Source: Robiginitomaculum_A sp036478535 (GTDB lineage Bacteria; Pseudomonadota; Alphaproteobacteria; Caulobacterales; Maricaulaceae). Taken from it: a stretch of DNA of 64,000 bases. Where the stretch lies: positions 930,001 through 994,000 of the forward strand of contig OZ245059.1 in assembly GCA_965224735.1 (NCBI GenBank), given 5' to 3'. A program made the translations under genes and the position numbers. The notes beneath the pieces are model-generated. The model was given only the letters and a program-made list of their open reading frames with translations. It made no database searches and was not told the DNA's origin. This document shows, piece by piece, positions 24,485-33,156 of the stretch (the first letter of the stretch is position 1; each line of letters begins with the position of its first letter).

Positions 24485-25984
24485 ATGAAACAAATCGGCC
24501 ATTTTATTGAAGGTGCGAATATTGCTGGATGCTCTGGAAACAGCGCTGATATTTACAATCCTAATACGGGCGCGGTGCAGGCGCAGGTCAGCCTGGCGAA
24601 TGCAAGCGAAATGGACATGGCTGTCGTTTGCGCTGTGAGAGCACAAGCGCAGTGGTCGCAGGTTAATCCGCAGCGCCGCTCGCGCATCATGTTTGCTTTC
24701 AAAACTTTGGTTGAAGACAATATGGAAGATCTTGCGCATTTGCTTTCCTCCGAGCACGGTAAAATTATTGCTGATAGCAGGGGCGATGTTATTCGCGGCA
24801 TTGACGTAATTGAATTTGCTTGCGGTGTACCGCAAAATCAAAAGGGCGAGTTTACCATGGGCGCGGGGCCAGGCATTGATGTTTACTCTATCCGAAAGCC
24901 TTTGGGTGTTGTCGCCGCTATCACCCCGTTTAACTTCCCCGCCATGATCCCGATGTGGATGTTCGGTATGGCGATTTCGACGGGCAATGCCGTTATTTTA
25001 AAACCATCAGAGAAAGATCCAAGTGTTCCCATGCGCCTTGCGGAACTTTTTGTAGAAGCAGGCGGGCCAAAAGGGTTACTCAATGTGGTCAATGGCGACA
25101 AAGAAGCTGTCGAGGCTATCTTGCAACACCCTGATATCAAAGCCGTTAGCTTTGTTGGATCCTCAGACATCGCCCATTATGTTTATCGCGAAGCCGCCAA
25201 ATACGGCAAGCGGGCGCAATGCATGGGCGGGGCGAAGAACCACGGCATTATCTTGCCAGACGCGGATATGGATCAAGCCGTTGGGGACGTGCTGGGCGCG
25301 GCCTTTGGCTCTGCGGGCGAGCGCTGTATGGCTTTGCCTGTTGTGGTACCGGTTGGCGAAGGCACGGCAGAGCGGTTTTTAGAGAAAATGCTCCCTGCTA
25401 TTGAAGGCCTGCGCATTGGCGTTTCAACTGACAAAGATGCTGATTATGGCCCTGTCGTTACGGCGGTTCATAAAGCCAAAGTTACAAATATGATTGATCT
25501 GGCCATTAAAGAAGGGGCAGACTTGCTCGTTGATGGGCGCGGCTTTGAACTGCAAGGTCATGAAGACGGGTTTTTCATGGGGCCTACCCTGTTTGATAAT
25601 GTCACCACGGATATGACGACTTACAAAGAAGAAATCTTCGGCCCTGTACTTCAGATTGTGCGCGCCTATACATTTGAAGAAGCCTTGGCTCTTCCCAGCC
25701 AGCATCAATACGGTAACGGCGTTGCTATCTACACCGCCAATGGCCGCGCCGCCCGCGAATTTGCTGACCGCGTTGAGGTTGGCATGGTCGGTATTAACGT
25801 CCCCATCCCCGTACCCGTCGCCTATCACAGCTTCGGCGGCTGGAAACGCTCGGCCTTTGGCGACATCAACCAATACGGCATGGAAGGCCTGCGGTTTTAC
25901 ACAAAAACAAAAACAATCACCCAAAGATGGCCCGAAAAAGATGAACACACTGGCGACAGCGCCTTTGTAATCCCGACGTTTTAA
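24485..25984 (+). CDS. mmsA: CoA-acylating methylmalonate-semialdehyde dehydrogenase
   Basis: 499 residues of the aldehyde dehydrogenase superfamily. Blocks: YNPNTGAVQAQVSLA, AAITPFNFPAMIPMWM typical of MmsA, VSFVGSSDIAHYVYREAAKY, the catalytic Cys in AFGSAGERCMALPV, and the C-terminal FGGWKRSAFGD. It converts methylmalonate semialdehyde to propionyl-CoA with NAD and CoA in valine (and thymine) breakdown. The following genes encode two earlier valine-pathway steps. The stop codon lies in the first unit of a 14-bp tandem repeat. Confidence 0.95.
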   Translation: MKQIGHFIEGANIAGCSGNSADIYNPNTGAVQAQVSLANASEMDMAVVCAVRAQAQWSQVNPQRRSRIMFAFKTLVEDNMEDLAHLLSSEHGKIIADSRGDVIRGIDVIEFACGVPQNQKGEFTMGAGPGIDVYSIRKPLGVVAAITPFNFPAMIPMWMFGMAISTGNAVILKPSEKDPSVPMRLAELFVEAGGPKGLLNVVNGDKEAVEAILQHPDIKAVSFVGSSDIAHYVYREAAKYGKRAQCMGGAKNHGIILPDADMDQAVGDVLGAAFGSAGERCMALPVVVPVGEGTAERFLEKMLPAIEGLRIGVSTDKDADYGPVVTAVHKAKVTNMIDLAIKEGADLLVDGRGFELQGHEDGFFMGPTLFDNVTTDMTTYKEEIFGPVLQIVRAYTFEEALALPSQHQYGNGVAIYTANGRAAREFADRVEVGMVGINVPIPVPVAYHSFGGWKRSAFGDINQYGMEGLRFYTKTKTITQRWPEKDEHTGDSAFVIPTF

Positions 25985-26041
25985 GCCAGGCGTTTTAAGC
26001 CAGGCGTTTTAAGCCCGACGTTTTAAGCCCGACGTTTTAAG
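25972..26041. repeat. Five-copy 14-bp tandem repeat spanning the mmsA stop codon
   Basis: Units are CCCGACGTTTTAAG, CCAGGCGTTTTAAG (twice) and CCCGACGTTTTAAG (twice). The first unit is the end of mmsA including its TAA, so the stop codon and flanks have been copied into the intergenic space. Confidence 0.95.
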
Positions 26042-26068
26042 GATGCGTCAAAAACACACGATGTTTTC

Positions 26069-26110
26069 CTCCATCGCTTTAGCGGGAGCGGCGTCTCCCA
26101 AGTGATGGAG
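26069..26110 (+). terminator. Strong hairpin between mmsA and the acyl-CoA dehydrogenase gene
   Basis: CTCCATCGCTT pairs with AAGTGATGGAG, and an inner GGGAG/CTCCC adds a second helix. There is no T-run directly after it (GAAATTTGG follows), so it may be a transcript-stabilising or attenuating structure rather than a simple terminator. It ends 26 bp before the next start codon. Confidence 0.5.
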
Positions 26111-26136
26111 AAATTTGGATTTATAAGGACTAAAAT

Positions 26137-27264
26137 ATGGATTTCCAACTCACAGAAGAACAAATCATGGTACAGGATATGGCACGACAGTTTAGCGGTG
26201 CCGAGCTTGCGCCATTTGCGGCGCAGTGGGACGCAGAGAAGACTATGTCTCGGCCTACGCTTGAGAAAGCAGCCATGCTAGGGTTAGGCGGGATATATAC
26301 AAAAACCGAGCATGGCGGCTCGGAGATGGGGCGGCTGGACGCGGCTTTGATATTCGAGCAGCTCGCGCGCGGGTGCATCTCGACGGCGGCGTTTCTTTCG
26401 ATCCATAATATGGTCACATGGATGGTGGATACATTCGCGGATGACGAGTTGCGAGCGCGGTTCGTGCCAAAACTCACCACTATGGAAATGATTGGCTCAT
26501 ACTGTCTCACGGAGCCAGGTAGCGGTTCGGATGCGGCGGGACTAAAAACCAAAGCCGTGCGTGATGGCGATAGCTATATTCTTAATGGTACCAAGGCGTT
26601 TATTTCGGGGGCTGGGTTTTCTGATGTTTACCTTATCATGGCCCAAACAAGTGAGAAATCTATCAGCGCGTTCCTTGTTGAAAACAAAACGGTTGGGCTT
26701 AGCTTCGGAGCACAAGAGAAAAAAATGGGTTGGAATGCGCAACCAACCGCGCAGGTGATTTTGGAAGATTGCAAAATTCCTGCCGCCAATAGAATCGGCG
26801 ATGAAGGCGCAGGGTTTAAGTTCGCTATGGCGGGGCTTGATGGTGGGCGGGTTAATATCGGCGCATGTTCTTTGGGCGGCGCGGGCGCGGCTCTGGATGC
26901 GGCGATAACATACACAGGCGAGCGGCAGCAATTTGGCAAGCCTATATCCGCCTTTCAAAACACCCAATTCAAGCTCGCCGATATGGCAACCGAGCTAGAA
27001 GCAGCCCGCCTGATGATTTACTGCGCTGGGGACATGATTGATAAAAATGATGCGCATAAATCCACAGCCTGCGCTATGGCCAAACGCTTCGCTACAGATA
27101 TGGGCAGCAAAGTCGCCAATGACGCTTTGCAGCTACACGGCGGGTACGGCTATTTGGCGGACTACGGCATTGAACGGATTGTAAGGGATTTACGGGTGCA
27201 CCAGATACTAGAGGGTACCAACGAAATCATGCGCGTAATTATTTCACGGAGTTTGCTACAATGA
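26137..27264 (+). CDS. Acyl-CoA dehydrogenase (probably isobutyryl-CoA dehydrogenase)
   Basis: 375 residues with the full family fold: N-terminal helical domain (MDFQLTEEQIMVQDMARQF), the FAD-contact segment YCLTEPGSGSDAAGLKT, the beta domain, DGGRVNIGACSLGGA, the ERQQFGKPISAFQ signature and, near the end, YLADYGIERIVRDLR with the Glu-containing QILEGTNEIMRVIISR. Substrate is inferred from operon position between mmsA and a 3-hydroxyisobutyryl-CoA hydrolase-like gene, which points to isobutyryl-CoA in valine catabolism. Its stop overlaps the next start by 4 bp. Confidence 0.92.
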   Translation: MDFQLTEEQIMVQDMARQFSGAELAPFAAQWDAEKTMSRPTLEKAAMLGLGGIYTKTEHGGSEMGRLDAALIFEQLARGCISTAAFLSIHNMVTWMVDTFADDELRARFVPKLTTMEMIGSYCLTEPGSGSDAAGLKTKAVRDGDSYILNGTKAFISGAGFSDVYLIMAQTSEKSISAFLVENKTVGLSFGAQEKKMGWNAQPTAQVILEDCKIPAANRIGDEGAGFKFAMAGLDGGRVNIGACSLGGAGAALDAAITYTGERQQFGKPISAFQNTQFKLADMATELEAARLMIYCAGDMIDKNDAHKSTACAMAKRFATDMGSKVANDALQLHGGYGYLADYGIERIVRDLRVHQILEGTNEIMRVIISRSLLQ

Positions 27265-28304
27265 CAGACCAAATTCACTTTGAAGTTTTTGGAAATCTTG
27301 GCGTTATCACGCTAAACCGCCCTAAGGTTCTCAACGCTCTCACTACTAAAATGTGTAAGGCCATGACCAAGGTGATGCTGGCTTGGCAGGACGATCCGCG
27401 TATTGGCGCTGTGCTCGTCGAAGGTGCGGGTGAGCGGGCATTTTGCGCGGGCGGTGATATCATTATGCTGCACGATTCTGGCCACGCAGGTGACGGGCGC
27501 GCGGAGGAGTTTTGGCGCACGGAATATGCGTTAAACGAGCTGATTTATTGCTATAAGAAACCCTATATCTCTATGATTGACGGCATCGTTATGGGCGGAG
27601 GAGTTGGCCTTAGTGTTCATGGTCGTTTGCGGGTGGCGGGAGATAACACCTTGTTCGCCATGCCAGAAACGGGCATTGGGTATTTCCCCGATGTGGGCGG
27701 TACATATTTCCTGCCGCGCCTTGGCCGCGATATTGGCAATTGGCTCGGCTTGACGGGCGCACGCCTAAAAACTGCTCAAACCTGTGCGTATGGCATTGCT
27801 AACGTGTATATCCCAAGTGATCAGCATGAAGCTTTTAAAACGGCGCTGGCGAAAGCCCCGCTTGACGGTCTTGATGGCCCCGTTATGAACGTGATTAAGG
27901 GTTTTGTGAAGCAACCAGAAATGCCTGGCACGGCGCCAGCAGGGCTCGCAGCATTTGATAAAGACACATTACCTGAAATCTATGCTGCTCTACACGCGGA
28001 TAAAAGCGGGTGGGCGGCCAAGCAACTTTCATTCCTAGAGAGTAAGTCTCCACTTGCTGTTTATATTACCTTTGAGGCTCTAAGGCGCGGTGCTGGCTTT
28101 AGTTTCCGTGAAGCCATGCGTCAAGAGTTGGACCTATCTCTTAACTTTCTGTATATCCCCGATTTCTTTGAAGGCGTTCGGGCTGCCGTTATTGACAAAG
28201 ACAGAAATCCCAAATGGGCAGTAGCCAGTATTGAAGAGCTAGATCTTGATGATGTACGTAAAGCTTTTACGCAAACTCCCAATGAACTTGAGTTTTTGAG
28301 TTAA
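27261..28304 (+). CDS. 3-hydroxyisobutyryl-CoA hydrolase (crotonase family)
   Basis: 347 residues, longer than simple enoyl-CoA hydratases (about 260) and matching the HIBYL-CoA hydrolase branch. Oxyanion-hole segments are GAGERAFCAGGDIIML and DGIVMGGGVGLSVHGRLRVA; FAMPETGIGYFPDVGGTYFL follows, then the branch-specific C-terminal region ending RNPKWAVASIEEL. It would hydrolyse 3-hydroxyisobutyryl-CoA to free acid in valine degradation. The next pathway gene, mmsB, is not present; the gene is followed within 10 bp by a truncated IS630 copy. Confidence 0.92.
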   Translation: MTDQIHFEVFGNLGVITLNRPKVLNALTTKMCKAMTKVMLAWQDDPRIGAVLVEGAGERAFCAGGDIIMLHDSGHAGDGRAEEFWRTEYALNELIYCYKKPYISMIDGIVMGGGVGLSVHGRLRVAGDNTLFAMPETGIGYFPDVGGTYFLPRLGRDIGNWLGLTGARLKTAQTCAYGIANVYIPSDQHEAFKTALAKAPLDGLDGPVMNVIKGFVKQPEMPGTAPAGLAAFDKDTLPEIYAALHADKSGWAAKQLSFLESKSPLAVYITFEALRRGAGFSFREAMRQELDLSLNFLYIPDFFEGVRAAVIDKDRNPKWAVASIEELDLDDVRKAFTQTPNELEFLS

Positions 28305-28310
28305 TATCTA

Positions 28311-28715
28311 GGACACACCCTTTATGGATGTAGATCGGGTTGATAGTGACAACGCCATTCAATTATTTGAGAAACTTGAGGCACGCAATCCCGACAAAAA
28401 ATGTATTTATCTGATACTTGATAATGCTCCTTACCACCGCTCCGCCAAGGTAAGACAGTGGCTAGAGCGCAAAGATTGCAAGATCAAACCAATTTGGCTG
28501 CCAACATATTGCCCTCATCTAAATGCTATTGAGCGGTCATGCACAGGCATGTCACACATAATAAATTCTACCCGACATTTACAAAATTTGGTCATGCTAT
28601 ACTCAAATTTTTACGAGAAACCATACCCAAACAATGGAGAAATTTCCGAGACACCGTAACCGACAATTTCCGAATAATTTCAGATGAAAAATTTCGGGTT
28701 ATGGAGTAGTGGGAG
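28311..28715 (+). pseudogene. IS630 transposase fragment, 5'-truncated and frameshifted
   Basis: The DNA is nearly identical to 1427-1837 of the intact IS630 copy, starting abruptly at GACACACCCTTTATGG and running to the IS right end. It retains the second catalytic Asp (YLILDNAPYH) and the Glu region, but an 11-bp deletion in the NAIER-LWGVMH segment shifts the frame. It is a dead end-fragment that abuts the hydrolase gene. Confidence 0.9.
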
Positions 28716-28802
28716 TATCCTTATAATTTTAATGGCAAGTGACAATGTCGGGAGAATATGCTAGTGGAAGAATATCGTTAAATTTAAACCTAGGAGACGT
28801 AT

Positions 28803-28970
28803 ATGGCTTTATCAGCGCATTTGGAACAGCTGAACATGAAACATGCACAATTAGACGAGAAAATTCTCGCAGAAATGAAACATCCCGCGCCTGATGAGTT
28901 TCTCCTCACGAAATTAAAAAAACTAAAATTGCAGATAAAACAAGAGCTTTCAAAATTTGGTTCGAGTTAA
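28803..28970 (+). CDS. DUF465 (YdcH-like) small protein
   Basis: A 55-residue protein with a good ribosome site (TAGGAG, 8 bp before ATG). It begins MALSAHLEQLNMKHAQLDEK, has HPAPDEFLLTKLKKLKLQIK, and is entirely helical, the pattern of DUF465/YdcH: a two-helix antiparallel coiled coil of 50-75 residues. Function is not known. It is monocistronic here, separated from the IS630 fragment by about 90 bp. Confidence 0.85.
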   Translation: MALSAHLEQLNMKHAQLDEKILAEMKHPAPDEFLLTKLKKLKLQIKQELSKFGSS

Positions 28971-29052
28971 TTCTTTATACCCAGAGTCTTTCACTCTTCG
29001 AATTATGAGGCGCCGCATAGGGTATAATCGATGAATTTTATGCACTGATACA

Positions 29053-29095
29053 GCTCGCAGATACAGTTCACAATTGTTACAAAGCTTCTGCGAGC
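29053..29095. repeat. Inverted repeat in the DUF465-carA intergenic region
   Basis: GCTCGCAGA at 29053-29061 pairs with TCTGCGAGC at 29087-29095 around a 25-nt loop. It lies in the 274-bp convergent gap between the DUF465 gene and carA and could be a transcript 3'-end structure. There is no obvious T-run. Nothing else is evident in the gap apart from imperfect ACGAAACAGGYGG repeats at 29155-29192. Confidence 0.4.
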
Positions 29096-29244
29096 CGAGG
29101 GCGAGCCAACATTCACGGCGCTTTTTGTTTGGAAAATTTCCTATTAGCCTTTACGAAACAGGCGGAACGAAACAGGTGGAAAAAACAGGCGGAGATGGCC
29201 TTTGAGAAGCTTGATGCTTGGCTTGGAGCGAACACTCAGGCGAA

Positions 29245-30405
29245 TTAAAGCGCTTGCGCAAATCTTTCGAACAGATAGAAACTATCTCTGGGACCAGGGC
29301 TGGCTTCGGGGTGGTGCTGGACGGAGAATATAGGCCTGCCTTTAACACGTAGTCCGCAATTGGAGCCATCAAACAAAGATATGTGAGTTTCGAGTATATT
29401 GCTTGGCAAGCTATTTCCATCGACTGCAAACCCATGGTTCATAGAGACAATTTCCACCTTGCCAGTTTCGCAATCTTTAACGGGGTGATTGGCGCCGTGG
29501 TGACCTTGCGGCATTTTCACGGTTTTGCCGCCAAGGGCGAGTGCAAGGATTTGATGGCCAAGGCAAATGCCAAATATTGGCACGTTGCTTTTGATTAAAT
29601 CTTGCAAAACTGGAACGGCATATATGCCTGTCGCCTCTGGGTCGCCTGGACCGTTTGAGAGGACAATCCCAGTTGGTTTTTTGGCTAAAATATCAGCTGC
29701 GCTCATATTGGCGGGCACAACTGTAGCCTTCATGCCAGCGCTGGCGAGAGAGCGCAAAATATTGCGTTTCACACCGTAATCAATGACCACGACATGTTTG
29801 CCGCTTTGCGCGCTGCCAAACCCATTTGGCCATTGCCATCGTGTCTCGTTCCATGCATAGCTTTGGGTCGTGCTGACGTTTTTCGCCAGGTCCAACCCAA
29901 CAAGGCCGCTCCAGTCTTTGGCTTTTTTCACAAGCGCGGGGATGTTAAATTGTCCGTCTGGGCTGTGGGTGATAACACCGTTGGGCATGCCGTGCTCACG
30001 GATATGGGCTGTTAAAGCCCGAGTATCAATGCCGCTTAGTCCGATAATATTGCGATTTTTGAGCCAATCTTTAAGGTGAGATTGATTGCGCCAGCTGGCA
30101 GGGTTTGTGATTCTCTCCCGAAATATAGCGCCGCGTGCTGCTATTTCGGCGGTGCTACACGCCGCTTCTTCGTCTTGGTCATTTGTGCCCGTATTGCCAA
30201 TATGAGGGAAGGTGAAGCAGATGATTTGCACCGCATAAGACGGGTCGGTCATAATTTCCTGATACCCAGTCATAGCTGTGTTAAAACATACCTCGCCAAC
30301 TGCAGCGCCAACATGACCGCACCCTTCGCCATAAAAGACTTGCCCGTTCGCGAGTACCAAAGCACCTGTGGGTATTTTCGTTTCTAATGTGTCTTGATAT
30401 TGCAT
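29245..30405 (-). CDS. carA: Carbamoyl-phosphate synthase small subunit (CarA)
   Basis: 386 residues. The N-terminal CPSase domain (ALVLANGQVFYGEGCG, FNTAMTGYQEIMTDPSYA, GIDTRALTAHIRE) is followed by a class I glutamine amidotransferase with the nucleophile in FGICLGHQILALALGG and the His-Glu pair in VQHHPEASPGP. It supplies ammonia to CarB for carbamoyl phosphate used in pyrimidines and arginine. carB is 29 kb away at 59148. The leader has a CTTAAGCA/TGCTTAAG inverted repeat (about 30433-30478) that may be regulatory. Confidence 0.95.
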   Translation of the reverse strand: MQYQDTLETKIPTGALVLANGQVFYGEGCGHVGAAVGEVCFNTAMTGYQEIMTDPSYAVQIICFTFPHIGNTGTNDQDEEAACSTAEIAARGAIFRERITNPASWRNQSHLKDWLKNRNIIGLSGIDTRALTAHIREHGMPNGVITHSPDGQFNIPALVKKAKDWSGLVGLDLAKNVSTTQSYAWNETRWQWPNGFGSAQSGKHVVVIDYGVKRNILRSLASAGMKATVVPANMSAADILAKKPTGIVLSNGPGDPEATGIYAVPVLQDLIKSNVPIFGICLGHQILALALGGKTVKMPQGHHGANHPVKDCETGKVEIVSMNHGFAVDGNSLPSNILETHISLFDGSNCGLRVKGRPIFSVQHHPEASPGPRDSFYLFERFAQAL

Positions 30406-30511
30406 TTTTTACCTATCATACATACAAAACGTCCTTAAGCAATAAGCCGAGTCACGCCTAAACTTTTTTGTGCTTAAGAGGCAAGGGGGGAAGCGTCAAG
30501 ATTTTTCGTCT

Positions 30512-30562
30512 ATGGGCATGGAAAAATTATGGGCATGGAAAAATTATGGATATGGAAAAATC
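30512..30562. repeat. Three-copy 17-bp tandem repeat
   Basis: ATGGGCATGGAAAAATT occurs twice, followed by ATGGATATGGAAAAATC. It lies in the divergent carA-yqeY intergenic region, which shows no other clear feature besides the carA leader inverted repeat. Confidence 0.9.
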
Positions 30563-30668
30563 AGTATGGGCAAATTGCAAATAATGAGCTATAAAGATGG
30601 ATAAAATTATGTTTGAAACCCGAACTTAAGCTAGGTTAAGGGGCGGTTTGGGTGGAATATGGATAATT

Positions 30669-31130
30669 ATGACTTTACGATCTGATATATTGGACGGCAT
30701 TAAAATCTCTATGAAGGCTAAGGATGGTGTGGCTTTGGCGACATTACGGCTTGTCAATGCTGCGGTCAAAGACCGAGATATCGCGGCGCGCGTCCAAGAC
30801 AAACCAAATGGCATTGATGATGGTGAAATTCTGTCACTGCTTGCTAAAATGGTTAAACAGCGCGAGGAAAGCGCAAAAATTTATGAAGATAATGCCCGCC
30901 CCGAACTTGCCGAGCAAGAACGCGAAGAAATCACGGTTATCAAGCGGTTTATGCCAACACAATTATCGGATGATGAACTTAATAAAATTGTGAAAGATGT
31001 GGTAGAAGCGGTTGGCGCTACTTGCCTAAAAGATATGGGAAAAATCATGGGCAAGCTTAAAAGTGAATATGCGGGCCGCATTGATATGGGCAAGGCGGGG
31101 GCTGCAGTGAAATCGATATTAATGGGCTAA
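30669..31130 (+). CDS. yqeY: GatB/YqeY domain protein
   Basis: About 153 residues from the ATG at 30669 (MTLRSDILDGIKISMKAKD); an in-frame TTG lies further upstream at 30648 but is an unlikely start. The protein is the alpha-helical YqeY domain also found at the C-terminus of GatB (LRLVNAAVKDRDI, EKEQREEI-like EQEREEITVIKRFMP, LSDDELNKIV, MGKIMGKLKSEYAGRIDMGKA). It probably has a tRNA-related role. It is divergent from carA, a common alphaproteobacterial neighbour. The stop overlaps that of convergent recQ by 3 bp. Confidence 0.92.
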   Translation: MTLRSDILDGIKISMKAKDGVALATLRLVNAAVKDRDIAARVQDKPNGIDDGEILSLLAKMVKQREESAKIYEDNARPELAEQEREEITVIKRFMPTQLSDDELNKIVKDVVEAVGATCLKDMGKIMGKLKSEYAGRIDMGKAGAAVKSILMG

Positions 31131-32998
31131 TGTTTTCTGTACCCGTTTTGTAAGACCTTTAAAAAATCGGCTCCAAATTTGTCAAGTTTTGATTTACCCA
31201 CGCCGTGAAGCGTAGACATAGCGCTCAGGCTTTGTGGTTGCATGCGCGCCATTTCACGCAGGGTTTTATCATGAAAAATCACATAAGCAGGCACTTTATT
31301 TTCCCGTGCGATTTGGATGCGAACGCTACGAAGTTTTTCAAACAGTGCCATTGATAAATCATCAAGAGGCGATTCATCGATTGGAATTTTTGATGCGCGC
31401 TCTACTTTTTTCACTTTGCTGGCCATGGAGGTAGTTAGGGAGGTAGTTAGGGAGGTAGTTATGGAGGCGGCTAGGGGGGCGATCAGAGAGGCGGGCAGGG
31501 GCTTGTAGGCAAAACTGTCTTCGCCTTTTAACAAGATACCGCCTTTGGATGTTAAGGACAGCCCGCCATATTTTGCAATATCCAAGTGTAAAAAACCGCT
31601 GGCAACGAGCTGCCTGATAATGCTGCGCCATTGGTTTTTAGTGTGCGCCTTGCCAACGCCCCAAGTGGGGAGTTTGTCATGGCCGAATTTTCGAAGTCGC
31701 TCCGTATTAGCGCCCATCAGCAGGTTAACTATGTGGGCAGCGCCAAACACTTGCCCTGTGCGCACAATCGCCGAGAGCGCCATTCGTCCTTCCGTAGTTC
31801 CGTCCTTGAGCGTCACAGGGTCAAGGCAGACATCACAATTTTTGCATGGCTCACTGGCGTCAGAAAAGTAAGCGAGCAGGGTTTGCCGCCTACATGTGGG
31901 TGCTTCGCAATAACTGATCAGCGCGTCGAGCCGTTTATGCTCGCGCCGTCTTTGCTCTTCCCTATCGCTACCTTGCTCTATGAATTGGCGCCGCATTTGA
32001 ATGTCGGCCATGCCGTAAAGCATAAACGCATCAGCAGGGTCGCCATCGCGCCCCGCCCGGCCAAACTCTTGGTAATACGCCTCCATAGACCCTGGCATGT
32101 CCGTGTGAAAAACAAACCGTACATCGGGTTTGTCGATACCCATGCCAAAAGCAATCGTTGCACACATAATGATATTAGGATCGCGGACAAAGCGTTTTTG
32201 ATTCGCGTCGCGATCGGTTTTACCCATGCCCGCATGATAAGTGAGCGCGGCAAAGCCCGCCGCTGTTAACGCCTGCGCCGCCGTTTCGGTTTTTTTGCGC
32301 GAGAGGCAGTAAACAATGCCGCTTTGGGCTTTATGAGTTTTGACAAAATTTAACAATTGCTGTTTCCATGCGGTTTTTGGATTGACTGTCAGGGAAATAT
32401 TGGGCCGATCAAACCCGCTTAGAAATTCATGGACACTACCATTAAAAAGCTTTTGTACAATGTCTTGGCGCGTCGCTTTGTCAGCGCTTGCTGTTAGCGC
32501 GGCAATGGGTGCATTTGGGAAGTGCGCCCCCAAGTCCATAAGCATTTCATATTCAGGCCGGAAAGATGGTCCCCATTGAGATATGCAGTGGGCTTCATCA
32601 ATAGCGATAAGATTTATAGTATAGCGAGAGAGAGCATCCAGCATGCCAGTTTGCATCAGGCGCTCTGGCGCAAGGTAGAGGAGCCGCAAACTACCAGATT
32701 TTATGTCGTCCCAAACTTGCGCGTTTTCTTCTGGGGTTTTGGTGGAGTTCAGACTCGAAGCTTTGACGCCTAAAATTTTAAGCGCGCTGACTTGGTCGTT
32801 CATTAAAGCAATAAGCGGTGAGATGACGATAGTAAGTCCATTGCCAACGAGCGCGGGCAGTTGATAGATCATGGACTTTCCTGCGCCTGTCGGCATGACG
32901 CAAAAGACGCTCTCGCCGCGCAGCAATGCTTCTATTGGCGCGCGTTGATTGGCGCGAAAGTCATCAAATCCAAATGTGTCCTTAAGAGTATCAAGCAT
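31127..32998 (-). CDS. recQ: ATP-dependent DNA helicase RecQ
   Basis: 623 residues: helicase core with FRANQRAPIEALLRGE, Walker A MPTGAGKS, DEAHCISQWG and GRAGRDG; an RQC zinc site (CEAPTCRRQTL then CKNCDVC); a winged helix; and a C-terminal HRDC domain (RIQIARENKVPAYVIFHDKT). Cytosolic 3'-5' helicase for recombination and replication-fork repair. The linker between RQC and HRDC contains SLTTSLTTSM, made by a 12-bp unit in three tandem copies (31427-31462). The stop overlaps the convergent yqeY stop. Confidence 0.95.
   Translation of the reverse strand: MLDTLKDTFGFDDFRANQRAPIEALLRGESVFCVMPTGAGKSMIYQLPALVGNGLTIVISPLIALMNDQVSALKILGVKASSLNSTKTPEENAQVWDDIKSGSLRLLYLAPERLMQTGMLDALSRYTINLIAIDEAHCISQWGPSFRPEYEMLMDLGAHFPNAPIAALTASADKATRQDIVQKLFNGSVHEFLSGFDRPNISLTVNPKTAWKQQLLNFVKTHKAQSGIVYCLSRKKTETAAQALTAAGFAALTYHAGMGKTDRDANQKRFVRDPNIIMCATIAFGMGIDKPDVRFVFHTDMPGSMEAYYQEFGRAGRDGDPADAFMLYGMADIQMRRQFIEQGSDREEQRRREHKRLDALISYCEAPTCRRQTLLAYFSDASEPCKNCDVCLDPVTLKDGTTEGRMALSAIVRTGQVFGAAHIVNLLMGANTERLRKFGHDKLPTWGVGKAHTKNQWRSIIRQLVASGFLHLDIAKYGGLSLTSKGGILLKGEDSFAYKPLPASLIAPLAASITTSLTTSLTTSMASKVKKVERASKIPIDESPLDDLSMALFEKLRSVRIQIARENKVPAYVIFHDKTLREMARMQPQSLSAMSTLHGVGKSKLDKFGADFLKVLQNGYRKH
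31427..31462. repeat. In-frame 12-bp tandem repeat in recQ linker
   Basis: GGAGGTAGTTAG twice, then GGAGGTAGTTAT; on the coding strand it encodes repeated TTSL/TTSM in the RQC-HRDC linker, keeping the frame. Confidence 0.95.
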
Positions 32999-33049
32999 AT
33001 TAGAGCCGCAATTTAATTGCTTTTAAAACATATTTTCCAGCAAATTGTC

Positions 33050-33094
33050 AAAAAAATACTTTTCATCGCCAATATTGATGATGAAAAGTATTTT
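33050..33094 (-). terminator. Rho-independent terminator after the UbiH/ArsC-like genes
   Basis: A 13-bp stem AATACTTTTCATC/GATGAAAAGTATT around a short loop, followed on the minus strand by a run of seven T. It lies downstream of the ArsC-like stop (33157) and upstream of recQ. Confidence 0.85.
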
Positions 33095-33103
33095 GCAATC
33101 TCT

Positions 33104-33143
33104 TACCATACAAAACAACGGGGTACCATACAAAACAATGGGG
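33104..33143. repeat. Two-copy 20-bp tandem repeat
   Basis: TACCATACAAAACAACGGGG is followed directly by the same 20 bases with one C-to-T change, between the terminator and the ArsC-like stop codon. Confidence 0.92.
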
Positions 33144-33156
33144 CGCAAATTAGTGT

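Noticed and set aside
32999..33049. AT-rich stretch upstream of recQ as an origin-like region
   Set aside because: Only a short AT-rich gap beside a terminator; no DnaA-box cluster seen.
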